From: Blautia sp. MSJ-19
GTDB taxonomy: Bacteria; Bacillota; Clostridia; Lachnospirales; Lachnospiraceae
Direction of reading: 5' to 3'
Assembly (NCBI RefSeq): GCF_018918125.1
Contig: NZ_JAHLQA010000002.1
Location: 84,784-148,783 of the forward strand
DNA: 64,000 nucleotides
Shown: positions 1-8,600 of the stretch, in pieces
Numbering within the stretch: position 1 is the stretch's first letter
Layout: each line of letters begins with the position of its first letter
The notes under the pieces: generated by a model
Seen by the model: the letters and a program-made list of their open reading frames with translations, nothing else
What the model was told of the DNA's origin: nothing
Database searches by the model: none
Position numbers and translations under genes: made by a program

Positions 1-134
1 GGGTACAGGAGAAACTTTCCAATTACAGTGGCAAGATGAAACCAGGTACGTATCTTCTGAGTACTGCTTATACTCCGACCAGAATTATGGGAATTCTGGC
101 AGGAGATGCCGAGCAGGAAGGAGCTTCTTCGTGA
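1..134 (+). CDS. 3' end of an MltG/YrrL-like protein (partial)
   Basis: Only the last ~43 codons are in the window (frame starting at base 3, stop TGA 132-134). The visible tail contains KMKPGTYLLSTAYTPTRIM, which resembles the repeat-like C-terminal part of short YceG/MltG-type proteins of clostridia. In Bacillus subtilis yrrL (mltG) sits directly upstream of yrrM (trmR) and yrrN/yrrO (trhP1/P2), the same order as here, so synteny supports the call more than the sequence does. The stop overlaps the GTG start of the next gene (GTGA, 131-134), so they are probably translationally coupled. Confidence 0.5.
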   Translation, partial: VQEKLSNYSGKMKPGTYLLSTAYTPTRIMGILAGDAEQEGASS

Positions 135-778
135 TCGTAGAAGAAAGAATGCGGACATTTATTAATTCGCTGGATGCGGGTAATACACCATTTCTTGATG
201 AATTGGAGCGTTCAGCTCTGGCGGATGATGTGCCGATCGTACGCAAAGAAATGCAGAGCTTTATTAAGACGCTGCTGGCAATAAAAAAACCACAGCAGAT
301 TCTGGAGGTGGGGACAGCCGTAGGCTTCTCCACACTTCTTATGTGCGAATACGGGCGAGAGGATCTGCACATTACAACGATAGAAAATTATGAAAAAAGA
401 ATCCCGATTGCAAAGGAAAATTTCCGCAGAGCAGGCAGAGAATCGCAGATCACTTTTTTGGAGGGAGATGCAGGTGCAATTCTCAAAGAGCTTTCTGGGC
501 CATATGATCTCATTTTTATGGATGCCGCGAAGGGACAGTATATTCACTGGCTTCCGGACGTGGTGAGGCTGCTTGCACCGGGAGGAGTGCTGATGTCTGA
601 TAATGTTCTGCAGGAAGGCGAGCTGATTGAGTCGCATTATCTTGTGGAACGCAGGAACAGGACTATCTATAAACGTATGAGAGAATATCTCTTTGAACTG
701 AAACATCATCCACAGCTTACGACGAGTATTATCCCACTGGGAGACGGTGTGTCTCTGAGCGTGAAGGAGGAACTATGA
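131..778 (+). CDS. trmR: SAM-dependent O-methyltransferase, TrmR (YrrM) type
   Basis: This is a class I SAM-dependent methyltransferase of 215 aa. The SAM-binding glycine motif ILEVGTAVGFSTLLM lies at about residues 57-71. The catechol-OMT-like metal/active-site motifs FMDAAKGQY and LMSDNV follow. Family knowledge: B. subtilis TrmR methylates 5-hydroxyuridine at tRNA position 34 to 5-methoxyuridine, using ho5U made by TrhP proteins. The next gene is a U32 peptidase-family protein of the TrhP type, overlapping by ATGA (775-778), so the pathway partner is adjacent. The start is GTG at 131, overlapping the upstream stop. A generic small-molecule O-methyltransferase is the alternative. Confidence 0.8.
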   Translation: MIVEERMRTFINSLDAGNTPFLDELERSALADDVPIVRKEMQSFIKTLLAIKKPQQILEVGTAVGFSTLLMCEYGREDLHITTIENYEKRIPIAKENFRRAGRESQITFLEGDAGAILKELSGPYDLIFMDAAKGQYIHWLPDVVRLLAPGGVLMSDNVLQEGELIESHYLVERRNRTIYKRMREYLFELKHHPQLTTSIIPLGDGVSLSVKEEL

Positions 779-2001
779 GAAAAATTGAATTGCTGGTGCC
801 GGCAAGCAGCCTTGAAGTGCTCAAGATTGCGGTTGTATTCGGTGCAGATGCAGTATATATCGGCGGCGAAGCTTTTGGGCTTCGAGCAAAAGCAAAAAAC
901 TTTTCCCATGAAGATATGGCAGAGGGAATCGCATTTGCGCATGAACATGGTGTAAAAGTCTATGTGACCGTAAATATTCTGGCACATAATGGAGATCTGC
1001 CGGGAGTTCGTGAATATCTTCAGGAACTGAAAGAACTGAAACCAGATGCACTGATCATTGCAGATCCGGGTATCTTTACTTATGCCCGGGAAATCTGTCC
1101 GGAGATTGAATGCCATATCAGCACGCAGGCAAACAATACAAATTATGAGACATACCGTTTCTGGTATCGCCTCGGAGCGAAGCGTGTTGTAACAGCACGA
1201 GAACTTTCATTGAAAGAAATTCAGGAGATCCGTGCGAATATCCCGGAGGACATGGAAATAGAAACTTTTGTCCATGGAGCAATGTGCATTTCTTATTCCG
1301 GACGCTGCCTGCTCAGTAATTATCTGGTGGGAAGAGATGCCAATCAGGGAGCATGCACACATCCATGCCGTTGGAAGTATTCTATCGTCGAAGAAAAGCG
1401 TCCTGGTGAGTATATGCCGGTCTTTGAAAATGAGAGAGGAACCTACATCTTTAACTCCAAGGATCTGTGTATGGTAGAGCACATGGATGATGTCCTGAAC
1501 AGCGGTATTGACAGCCTTAAGATCGAGGGACGTATGAAAACTGCACTCTATGTAGCGACTGTTGCAAGAACCTACCGCAAGGCAATCGACGATTATCTGG
1601 AATCACCGGAGAAATACAAGGCAAACATGTCCTGGTATCAGGAACAGATCTCAAACTGTACCTACCGCCAGTTTACAACCGGATTCTTCTACGGGAAACC
1701 AGATGAGAATACCCAGATTTATGATAATAATACCTACGTTAAGGAATATACTTATCTTGGATATGCGGAGGAAGTGGATGAAAACGGTTTCGCGCATATT
1801 ACCCAGAGAAATAAGTTTACTGTAGGTGAAACCATTGAGATCATGAAGCCAGATGGAAGAAATATCGAAGCTGCAGTGAAGGCAATCTACGATGAAGATG
1901 GAAATTCTGTCGAGAGTGCACCACATCCGCAACAGAAGCTTGCGGTTGATCTCGGAACAGAAGTGGAGAAATACGATCTTCTCAGAAGATCAGAAGCATA
2001 A
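775..2001 (+). CDS. trhP: U32 peptidase-family protein, probable tRNA hydroxylation protein TrhP
   Basis: The 408-aa protein has the U32 signature around HGAMCISYSGRCLLSNYLVG (residues ~165-185) followed by the Cys-rich ACTHPCRW. It also has the N-terminal GADAVYIGG barrel motif and the conserved KDLCMVEHM and DSLKIEGRMK segments. These cysteines are thought to hold an Fe-S cluster in TrhP/RlhA-type proteins rather than to act in proteolysis. Family role: prephenate-dependent hydroxylation of U34 in tRNA, the step before TrmR methylation. It overlaps the trmR homologue by 4 nt and ends at a strong terminator. The annotation as a protease is historical; I infer the tRNA role from the operon. 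Confidence 0.8.
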   Translation: MRKIELLVPASSLEVLKIAVVFGADAVYIGGEAFGLRAKAKNFSHEDMAEGIAFAHEHGVKVYVTVNILAHNGDLPGVREYLQELKELKPDALIIADPGIFTYAREICPEIECHISTQANNTNYETYRFWYRLGAKRVVTARELSLKEIQEIRANIPEDMEIETFVHGAMCISYSGRCLLSNYLVGRDANQGACTHPCRWKYSIVEEKRPGEYMPVFENERGTYIFNSKDLCMVEHMDDVLNSGIDSLKIEGRMKTALYVATVARTYRKAIDDYLESPEKYKANMSWYQEQISNCTYRQFTTGFFYGKPDENTQIYDNNTYVKEYTYLGYAEEVDENGFAHITQRNKFTVGETIEIMKPDGRNIEAAVKAIYDEDGNSVESAPHPQQKLAVDLGTEVEKYDLLRRSEA

Positions 2002-2005
2002 AAGG

Positions 2006-2037
2006 TGCGGACCTAAAATAAGGTCCGCATCTTTTTT
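2006..2037 (+). terminator. Rho-independent terminator of the trmR-trhP operon
   Basis: A perfect 9-bp stem (TGCGGACCT at 2006-2014 with AGGTCCGCA at 2021-2029) and a 6-nt AT-rich loop are followed by CTTTTTT. The stem overlaps the last codons of the convergent sigK-like gene. The T-run lies only on the plus-strand side, so it mainly serves the plus-strand operon. Confidence 0.92.
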
Positions 2038-2630
2038 AATGCATTTTTTTCAATACGAGAGACGTAAGAACGGCTGATGTGGAGCTGTTCCGCGATTTCA
2101 CGCTGGGTGAGTTCCGGAGTCTGGAACAGACCATAGCGGCAGCAGATCACCTGATATTCCTTTGGAGACAGCAGATCTTTTATGGAAGTCATCAGAAGCC
2201 GGATATCTTCCTGGGTGGAATATTCTTCCACGATATCGACCGGAGGACTTTCGATGATATCCAGAAGGCTGATCTCGTTCCCTTCTTTGTCAGTTCCGAT
2301 GGGTTCATAAAGTGAAACTTCACGGGAATATTTCTTTTTGGCACGCAGCATCATCAGAAGTTCGTTGTCAATACAGCGTGCGGCATAAGTGGAAAGTCTG
2401 GCAGAGCGTTCTGCATTAAACGTGGAAATTGCTTTGATCAGGCCGATCGTGCCGATTGAAATCAGATCTTCCAGATCTTCGCCTGTTCCCTGATATTTCT
2501 TTGCAACATGTGCGACCAGCCGGAGGTTGCGTTCGATGAGAATACGTTTGGCATCCGGATCCCCTTCCTGGCAGCGTTTGAGGCAGAGCCGTTCCTCTGC
2601 AGATGTCAAAGGTTTCAGAAAAGTTTTCAA
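2013..2630 (-). CDS. sigK: RNA polymerase sporulation sigma factor, SigK type
   Basis: A sigma-70 family factor. Region 2 motifs are NLRLVAHVAKKYQGTGEDLE, DLISIGTIGLIKAI and ARLSTYAARCIDNELLMMLR. Region 3 contains the SigE/SigK-type EPIGTDKEGNEISLLDI. Region 4 ends in the helix-turn-helix TQREIAEQLHISRSYVSRIE. The VAH...TGED and DKEGNEISL text is closer to SigK than SigE. I place the start at TTG 2630 (205 aa, beginning LKTFLKPLTSAEE) because AGGTGG lies 4 nt upstream on the minus strand. A longer frame to TTG 2717 exists but has no ribosome site. The gene is uninterrupted, with no skin element. Role: late mother-cell transcription during sporulation. Confidence 0.85.
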   Translation of the reverse strand: MKTFLKPLTSAEERLCLKRCQEGDPDAKRILIERNLRLVAHVAKKYQGTGEDLEDLISIGTIGLIKAISTFNAERSARLSTYAARCIDNELLMMLRAKKKYSREVSLYEPIGTDKEGNEISLLDIIESPPVDIVEEYSTQEDIRLLMTSIKDLLSPKEYQVICCRYGLFQTPELTQREIAEQLHISRSYVSRIEKNALKKMRTLF

Positions 2631-2765
2631 ATATCCACCTCGAAAGGGGTTTCTATATAGTTTATGTCCCGGACAGGGTTCCTGTGCTTTTCCAAGATAA
2701 GTAAAAAAGGATTGCAAAAAAATATATCTGGTATATGATTTGCAGTTAAATCAGAAAAGGTGAGA

Positions 2766-2788
2766 GACCTTTTGGGGAGGAAAAGGTC
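2766..2788. repeat. 8-bp perfect inverted repeat upstream of divergent genes
   Basis: GACCTTTT (2766-2773) and AAAAGGTC (2781-2788) flank the 7-nt loop GGGGAGG. There is no T-run, so it is not an obvious terminator. It lies between the sigK-like gene and the DUF5717 promoter and could be an operator or an RNA hairpin in the sigK leader. Confidence 0.4.
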
Positions 2789-2814
2789 TGAATTAATCGA
2801 AACAGGGAGTTTTG

Positions 2815-2843
2815 TTGCGTATCATTTCAATGTAGTGTATAAT
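2815..2843 (+). promoter_or_regulatory. SigA-type promoter of the DUF5717 operon
   Basis: TTGCGT (2815-2820), a 17-bp spacer and a perfect TATAAT (2838-2843) lie about 50 bp upstream of the TTG start at 2894, which has the ribosome site AGGTGA 6 nt before it. Confidence 0.7.
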
Positions 2844-2893
2844 AAATTTTATATGAGCAAAATACAATTTCAAGGATAATCAGGTGAAACATA

Positions 2894-5800
2894 TTGAAAA
2901 AAAAGATTGAACAGATACTCAGTGGAAAATTTGAATATGACCAGCCGGAATTGCTTTTTTCCAAAAGAAGGCTGGATATTACTCTGGAAGCCGGAACGAC
3001 TGTGCAGGGAGAGTTGTATCTGGGAACAGAAAATAATGACAGGATTCAGGGCTACATTACTTCTTCAAACCGTAGATTTGTACCGGGCAGCAGCCGTTTT
3101 TCGGGAACGACTGTGCGTCTTCCGTATGGAGTGGATGCTACCGGCATGAATCCTGGAGATATCTGCAAAGGCTGGCTCTGTGTGACTTCCAGTGTGGGAG
3201 AGTACAAGATTCCCTTTGTGATCGAAGCGGTAAAAGAAGAACTGCAGCGTGCAGGCAGAGAGATCAGCAATATGGAGACTTTCAGGGAAATTGCCAGAGA
3301 TAATTTCCGGGAGGCATATCACCTTTTTACAAAACCATCCTTTGCGGCAGTGATGGAAAATGCAGATAACCGGCAAAAAGCACTGTACGCGGGCTTGTCC
3401 GGACATCCGGTGACATATCAGAATCTGGAAGAATTTCTGATCAGCATCAAAGAAAAAGAAGCTGTTTCTGTTGCACTGAAGACAACAGGGACCGAATTTT
3501 ACAATGTTACAGAATCCATACAGGAATCTTTTGAAATACAGAAAAACGGATGGGGACATCTTCATCTTGAAGTAGAAACACGAGGTGAGTTTCTGGAAGC
3601 GGAACATCCGGTGTACACAGATGAGGAATTCATTGGAAGCAGTCTGAGAATTAATTATGTGATCCATGCAGATAGACTCAAAAAAGGCAATCAGCTTGGA
3701 GAGATTCTTGTAAAGACACCGTATCAGGAGCTTGTCTATCATGTGACAGCTTCAGCCAGCCCGCAGAATCGCGGAGATGGACGGAAAGAAGAAAAAAAAT
3801 ATCGTCTGGCGCTTGTCAGAGATTTTGCGGATTACAGAGCAGGAAAGACAGAGTTTGCAACATGGCTGGATCGTACAGGCTTCATTTTGAGACAACTGAA
3901 AGAATACGAAAATGTGTGTCCAGATTATCAGTTTTATGAAGCATATCTGGCTCATCAGAAGGGAAATGATGAGTTAGCGATTCAGATACTCAGCAATTAT
4001 CATGGAAGAGAATTCGGCAGAGAAGAACTGGAACAGGCAGGAATCTATCTATATCTCTGTACGATAACCGGATTGTACAAAGATAAAGGGCAGGCAGTCT
4101 GGAAACTACAGAATTTTTACAGACAAAAAGCAGACAGTTTTCAGCTTTTGTGGCTGCTGCTTCAGCTGGACAGCACGTACAAGAATTCACCGTCCAGGAT
4201 CCTGTTTATGATGGAGGAACTTTTTGAGAGAGGCTGTACCAGTCCGCTTCTTTATCTGGAAGCATGGAAAATGGTAAGGGAAGATATGAATCTTCTTCAC
4301 AGACTGACACCATTCTGGATCCAGGTATTCTGTTATGCAGGCCGGCATGGGCTCCTTACGGAAGAACTGGTCATGCGTCTGGCATATCTTTCCGGATATG
4401 AAAAGAGATTCTGTGGAAGTCTGTACCGTGCATTAAAGGCCGGATATGAAAAATTTCCATCAGACGATGTTCTGGAAGCAATCTGTAAGTATATTATGAA
4501 GGGAGATCCACGGAAGCCCATTTATTTCCAGTGGTTTTCAGAGGCAGTCAATCGTGGCCTGCGTATTACCCGGTTATTTGAGTATTACGTTGAGACGATG
4601 GATATTACATACAGACGTCAGCTTCCGAGACCGCTGCTTCTGTATTTTGCATATAATGATAATTCTCTGGGCGACGCACGCAAGGCATATGTGTATGCAA
4701 GTGTGATCGCATACAAAGAAAAAGATCCAAATACATACGAAAACTACAAAGAATGTATGGAACGTTTTGCGCATCGTAAGATCAGAGACGGGCAGATCGA
4801 TGAAAATTATGCTGTTATCTATCAGGAATTTCTGTCCGAGCCACTGAGCAGGGAAGACAGCGAAGAAGTTGCACCGATGCTGTTCGCACACCGCCTGTAC
4901 TGTGATGACAAAAAAATCCGGAATGTGATCGTATGCCACAGCCAGCTAAAGAGAGAAGATGTGTATCCGTGTAACAATGGGATCGCTTATCCGAGACTTT
5001 ATACAGACGATGCCGTGATCTTGTTTCAGGATGACAGACAGCGCAGATATGCTTCTACAGTTCCATATAACATTACCAGACTTATGGAGGAAGAAAAAAC
5101 AGCAGGAGAACTTCTGAAACTGGGAGTGAGAGAAACAGGCCTGCTTCTGCATTATTGTGAATCTGTGAAACTAAATGAAGAAAATCTGGGATATTTCCAG
5201 ATCCTGGCAGAGTCTCCGGAATGTACCAAAGAATACAGAAATGCTGTGCGCAAACAGATTCTTGATTTTTATGTACAGAATGTACATAGTGAAAAAATCG
5301 ACAGTTATCTCAAAAAAATGGATTATCGTCAGTATGCACAGGTGAATCGTACTGCACTTCTGCAGATCCTGATTTCCAGAAGGATGTTCCGTCAGGCTAT
5401 GGTGATCGTAGAAGAAGCTGGGTATGAGGGACTGGATCTGAGCAGCCTTTTGAAACTGACCAGTCGGATGATACTCAAGAGTGATATGGCAGAAGACGAT
5501 GAACTTCTGGCACTGGCATCAGAGGTTTACAGAAATGGCAAATACGATGAAGTGATCTTGCATTATCTGATGCAATATCGTTATGGTCCGATCGAGGAGC
5601 TTCTTTCCATCTGGAAGAGTGCAAAAGGATTTGAAATGGATACGTATGAGCTGGAAGAGCGGATCCTGAGCCTCCTTATCTTTGCTTCTGATTATCGCAA
5701 AGAAGGCGAAGCAGTTCTGGAATCTTACGTAAAGCAGTCCGGCAAAGAGCGTATCATAGGGGCATATCTTACACAGGTGGCTTATGGCACTTTTGTAAAA

Positions 5801-6439
5801 GAATATACGATGAGTGCATTTGTGAGAAGCAGGCTGGAATATGCATTTACCAGTAAATGGCCGGTTAATATGATCTGCAGGCTTGCACTTCTGAAAGAAA
5901 TTTCCAGAGAGAAAGATCCAAAACCGGAATATGTAGGAATTGCACAGAGTATTCTGGAAGAATGTGCGAGAAGAAATCTCAAATTTGCCTTTTTCAGGAA
6001 ACTGTCGCCGGAACTTCTGAGTCCATATCAGCTGGACGATAAAACTTTTGTAGAATATCATGCAAAACCGGGGACACGAGTTACGCTGTTTTACAAGCTG
6101 GATACTGGTCTCGGGACAGAAGCAGAGTACAAATGTGAACCTCTTAAAGACAGTTATTATGGGATTTTTGTGAGAACATTTACCTTGTTTTATGGTGAGA
6201 CACTGCAGTATTATTTCCAAATCGATGAGGAAGAGAGTGTTCATAAGACCAAAGAACGGGTTGTGACAATGAAAAAGATCGAGGGTACATCTGGCAGCAA
6301 ATATCAGATGCTGAATCAGATTCTTTCTGCCAGAAAACTGGACAAAAAAGCAGAAAGTCTGGATGCTCTGAAAGACTATGTAAGACAGGAACAGTATGTC
6401 AAAAACATGTTTACCATAGAGAAGGAAAGCGGAAAATGA
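2894..6439 (+). CDS. DUF5717 family protein (large, function unknown)
   Basis: A 1181-aa protein with a TTG start preceded by AGGTGA. I recognise it as the Lachnospiraceae DUF5717 family from length, an N-terminal beta-rich part (~1-290, including GTTVQGELYLGTENN and VRLPYGVDATGMNPGD) and the neighbour. The remainder, ~300-1080, is long helical text like degenerate TPR/HEAT repeats. A short beta-rich C-terminal section contains KPGTRVTLFYKLDTGLG. No signal peptide or membrane segment is visible, so it should be cytoplasmic. It overlaps the Hsp70-like DUF5716 gene by ATGA (6436-6439). No biochemical role is known to me. A scaffold for the neighbouring ATPase is only a guess. Confidence 0.75.
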   Translation: MKKKIEQILSGKFEYDQPELLFSKRRLDITLEAGTTVQGELYLGTENNDRIQGYITSSNRRFVPGSSRFSGTTVRLPYGVDATGMNPGDICKGWLCVTSSVGEYKIPFVIEAVKEELQRAGREISNMETFREIARDNFREAYHLFTKPSFAAVMENADNRQKALYAGLSGHPVTYQNLEEFLISIKEKEAVSVALKTTGTEFYNVTESIQESFEIQKNGWGHLHLEVETRGEFLEAEHPVYTDEEFIGSSLRINYVIHADRLKKGNQLGEILVKTPYQELVYHVTASASPQNRGDGRKEEKKYRLALVRDFADYRAGKTEFATWLDRTGFILRQLKEYENVCPDYQFYEAYLAHQKGNDELAIQILSNYHGREFGREELEQAGIYLYLCTITGLYKDKGQAVWKLQNFYRQKADSFQLLWLLLQLDSTYKNSPSRILFMMEELFERGCTSPLLYLEAWKMVREDMNLLHRLTPFWIQVFCYAGRHGLLTEELVMRLAYLSGYEKRFCGSLYRALKAGYEKFPSDDVLEAICKYIMKGDPRKPIYFQWFSEAVNRGLRITRLFEYYVETMDITYRRQLPRPLLLYFAYNDNSLGDARKAYVYASVIAYKEKDPNTYENYKECMERFAHRKIRDGQIDENYAVIYQEFLSEPLSREDSEEVAPMLFAHRLYCDDKKIRNVIVCHSQLKREDVYPCNNGIAYPRLYTDDAVILFQDDRQRRYASTVPYNITRLMEEEKTAGELLKLGVRETGLLLHYCESVKLNEENLGYFQILAESPECTKEYRNAVRKQILDFYVQNVHSEKIDSYLKKMDYRQYAQVNRTALLQILISRRMFRQAMVIVEEAGYEGLDLSSLLKLTSRMILKSDMAEDDELLALASEVYRNGKYDEVILHYLMQYRYGPIEELLSIWKSAKGFEMDTYELEERILSLLIFASDYRKEGEAVLESYVKQSGKERIIGAYLTQVAYGTFVKEYTMSAFVRSRLEYAFTSKWPVNMICRLALLKEISREKDPKPEYVGIAQSILEECARRNLKFAFFRKLSPELLSPYQLDDKTFVEYHAKPGTRVTLFYKLDTGLGTEAEYKCEPLKDSYYGIFVRTFTLFYGETLQYYFQIDEEESVHKTKERVVTMKKIEGTSGSKYQMLNQILSARKLDKKAESLDALKDYVRQEQYVKNMFTIEKESGK

Positions 6440-7698
6440 ACGAAACAAGAGATTTGATAATTGGAATTGATTTTGGAAAAAAATATTCTCAGATTTGCTA
6501 TTACGATCGCAAGGCAGAAGAACCCCGCTCTCTTCCGGTAAAAGTAGGAAGCAGTCAGTTTGAAATGCCGACCTGTCTGTGTTTTCGTACGGAACAGAAG
6601 GATTACTGTGTAGGACTGGAGGCAGAGTATTTTGCAAGGGAAAAAGGCGGAGTTCTGGCAGGAGATCTTTACACGATTTCTGCTTCCAGAGATACCGTAT
6701 CAATTGCAGGAGAACAAAAACAGCCCTGGGAACTGCTCGCACAGTTTCTTCGGGGGATGCTCAGGATGCTTGGCGTTGCTGATGTGGAAAAGAATACGCG
6801 CTGTCTTTCTATTGCAATGGAAAGACTGGACTCCGTACAGGTAGAGAATCTGCAGAGAGCGTGCCGGGAGCTGGGGATACCGGAAACACATTGTATGCTG
6901 ATGGATTATGAAGAGAGTTTCTTCTATTATGCCATGACGCAGAAAAATGAGACATGGAATCGCAGTGTGGCATGGTATAGTTTTACACAGAATCATGTAA
7001 AGTTCCGCAGGATGAGCATGAATGCAGGCAGCAGACCAATCCTGGTACAGCTGGAGGAGCCGGTTGAGACGACACTGAGTGAAGAACCAGAGGCACGAGA
7101 TGCGGATTTTTATACCTTTATCAAAAGTACGTTAGGCAAAGAACTGTATTCCAGCATTCAGATTAGTGGAGACGGGTTTGATCAGGAGTGGGCGACGAAA
7201 TCTGTGAAACTGCTCTGCTATCAGCGGCGAAAGGCATATTATGGTAATAATCTGTTTGCCAGAGGTGCATGCGGAGCGGGAGCAGAACGTTTTATCCGTC
7301 ATAAGCTGAAAGAGTATCGTTATATGAGCAGCGCGATGGTATTGTCAGATGTGGGAATGGATATGCGGGTGATGGGAACACCGGCATATTATCCTCTGAT
7401 CGAGTCAGGAAGGAACTGGTATGAGAGCAGTGCGTATGTAGAATTGATCCTGGATCATACAAAGGAACTGATTTTTGTAGTAGATACAGTTGGAGAAAAT
7501 GGCAAAAAAAGAATTGCCATGGCACTGCCGGGACTTCCGGACAGACCGGAAAAAACAACAAGACTGGGTGTGTCACTGCAGTACATTTCTCAGACGGAGT
7601 GTCAGATCACGGTAAAAGATCTGGGATTTGGAGAGCTGTTTCCGGCAAGTGGAAAAGAATGGAAAGAAACAACCAGATGGCAGGAGGGAATCAAGTGA
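6436..7698 (+). CDS. DUF5716-type protein with Hsp70/actin-fold ATPase features
   Basis: A 420-aa protein starting with LIIGIDFGKKYSQICYYD (residues ~7-24), a phosphate-1 loop of the actin/Hsp70 superfamily. A second Hsp70-like signature is YYGNNLFARGACGAGAERF (~residues 271-289), like the adenosine-side motif where an intact helper domain lists 'nL-a-GA'. The classical Hsp70 substrate-binding domain is absent; the C-terminal ~120 aa are beta-rich. It starts inside the DUF5717 stop (ATGA) and ends inside the start of the next gene (GTGA), so the three proteins are very likely made together. The family name is from memory; the nucleotide-binding fold is inferred from motifs. Confidence 0.7.
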   Translation: MNETRDLIIGIDFGKKYSQICYYDRKAEEPRSLPVKVGSSQFEMPTCLCFRTEQKDYCVGLEAEYFAREKGGVLAGDLYTISASRDTVSIAGEQKQPWELLAQFLRGMLRMLGVADVEKNTRCLSIAMERLDSVQVENLQRACRELGIPETHCMLMDYEESFFYYAMTQKNETWNRSVAWYSFTQNHVKFRRMSMNAGSRPILVQLEEPVETTLSEEPEARDADFYTFIKSTLGKELYSSIQISGDGFDQEWATKSVKLLCYQRRKAYYGNNLFARGACGAGAERFIRHKLKEYRYMSSAMVLSDVGMDMRVMGTPAYYPLIESGRNWYESSAYVELILDHTKELIFVVDTVGENGKKRIAMALPGLPDRPEKTTRLGVSLQYISQTECQITVKDLGFGELFPASGKEWKETTRWQEGIK

Positions 7699-8477
7699 GT
7701 GGATATATACTGTGTCAGACAAAAAGAGCAGAACTGCCATATTTTATCGAAAATATCAGCATGAATATTTATTCTATAGAAGAACTTTGTTATTATCTGT
7801 ATCATAACCTGTATCTGGTTGATACATCTGTCATCAATGAAGATCTGTGTGTATGGATCCAGATGGAACTGGAGCTTCCGGCACTGGCATCAAAACTTCA
7901 TGCAAAACTTGGTGGTGCGGTCTGCACGGAGGAAATTCTGTATCCGATCTTCAAAGAGATCAATTATCTTACTTATGAAGAACTGAAAAGTCTTAATGTA
8001 CGTCTGCAAAAGCTGAATGCAGAGCCGGAGGCTATAAGGGATAAACAAAAGGCAGATGCTCTGATGGAAAATGATATGTATGTACATGCGATACAGGTTT
8101 ATCGGGAGCTTCTGGAAAAGGGTAATCTGGAGGAGTTCAGAGAGGGACTGACAGAATGCGTGTATCATAATCTGGGTTGTGCATACAGCTATCTGTTTCA
8201 GATGGAAAAAGCACTGGATTGTTTTCGCAGAGCTTATGAGGGCAGTCGGAGCCGTGTGTCTCTGGAGGCATATCTGATTGTTTTCGGGCTTACGAGAACT
8301 CCGGGCGAGTATGAAAAAATGGCGAAATCTCTTGGAGCGGAAAAAGAAGTTCTGCAAAACATCCGGGACAGACTGAAAGCATTTTCACAGATTCCGGAGA
8401 TTCCGATCGATGAAAAAAATATGGATGCTGTGCTGAACAGACTGACCCGCGAATATCATCGAAGTACAGGATCGTGA
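7695..8477 (+). CDS. TPR-like helical protein of the DUF5717/5716 operon
   Basis: A 260-aa protein. The start GTG 7695 overlaps the previous stop and follows CAGGAGGGA at 7681-7689; a longer in-frame extension to 7599 lies inside the upstream gene and is rejected. The C-terminal half carries tetratricopeptide-like text (AIQVYRELLEKGN, HNLGCAYSYLFQMEKALDCF, RRAYEGS). The N-terminal half (YSIEELCYYLYHNLYLVDTS) is helical and not recognised. No signal peptide. Third gene of a tightly overlapped operon. No function can be assigned. Confidence 0.7.
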   Translation: MSGYILCQTKRAELPYFIENISMNIYSIEELCYYLYHNLYLVDTSVINEDLCVWIQMELELPALASKLHAKLGGAVCTEEILYPIFKEINYLTYEELKSLNVRLQKLNAEPEAIRDKQKADALMENDMYVHAIQVYRELLEKGNLEEFREGLTECVYHNLGCAYSYLFQMEKALDCFRRAYEGSRSRVSLEAYLIVFGLTRTPGEYEKMAKSLGAEKEVLQNIRDRLKAFSQIPEIPIDEKNMDAVLNRLTREYHRSTGS

Positions 8478-8551
8478 AATAAATCACAATGTATACAGTT
8501 TTTTTGTACGATAATGCTGGACGAAACAGAGTTAATCTGTTAAACTAGACA

Positions 8552-8557
8552 TATAAT
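8552..8557 (+). promoter_or_regulatory. Probable -10 box of the fba promoter
   Basis: A perfect TATAAT about 45 bp before the fba start. No good -35 is seen at the right spacing (GAGTTA at 17 bp), so the promoter is only partly supported. The ribosome site AGGAGG follows at about 8588-8593. Confidence 0.5.
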
Positions 8558-8600
8558 TTGGTGTGGTCATACCGCCCAAAAAGATTAGGAGGAATTTATC

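Noticed and set aside
5519..6742. A 407-codon open frame on the minus strand
   Set aside because: It is opposite the DUF5717 and DUF5716 genes; the composition is Phe/Leu/Cys-rich shadow text without motifs.
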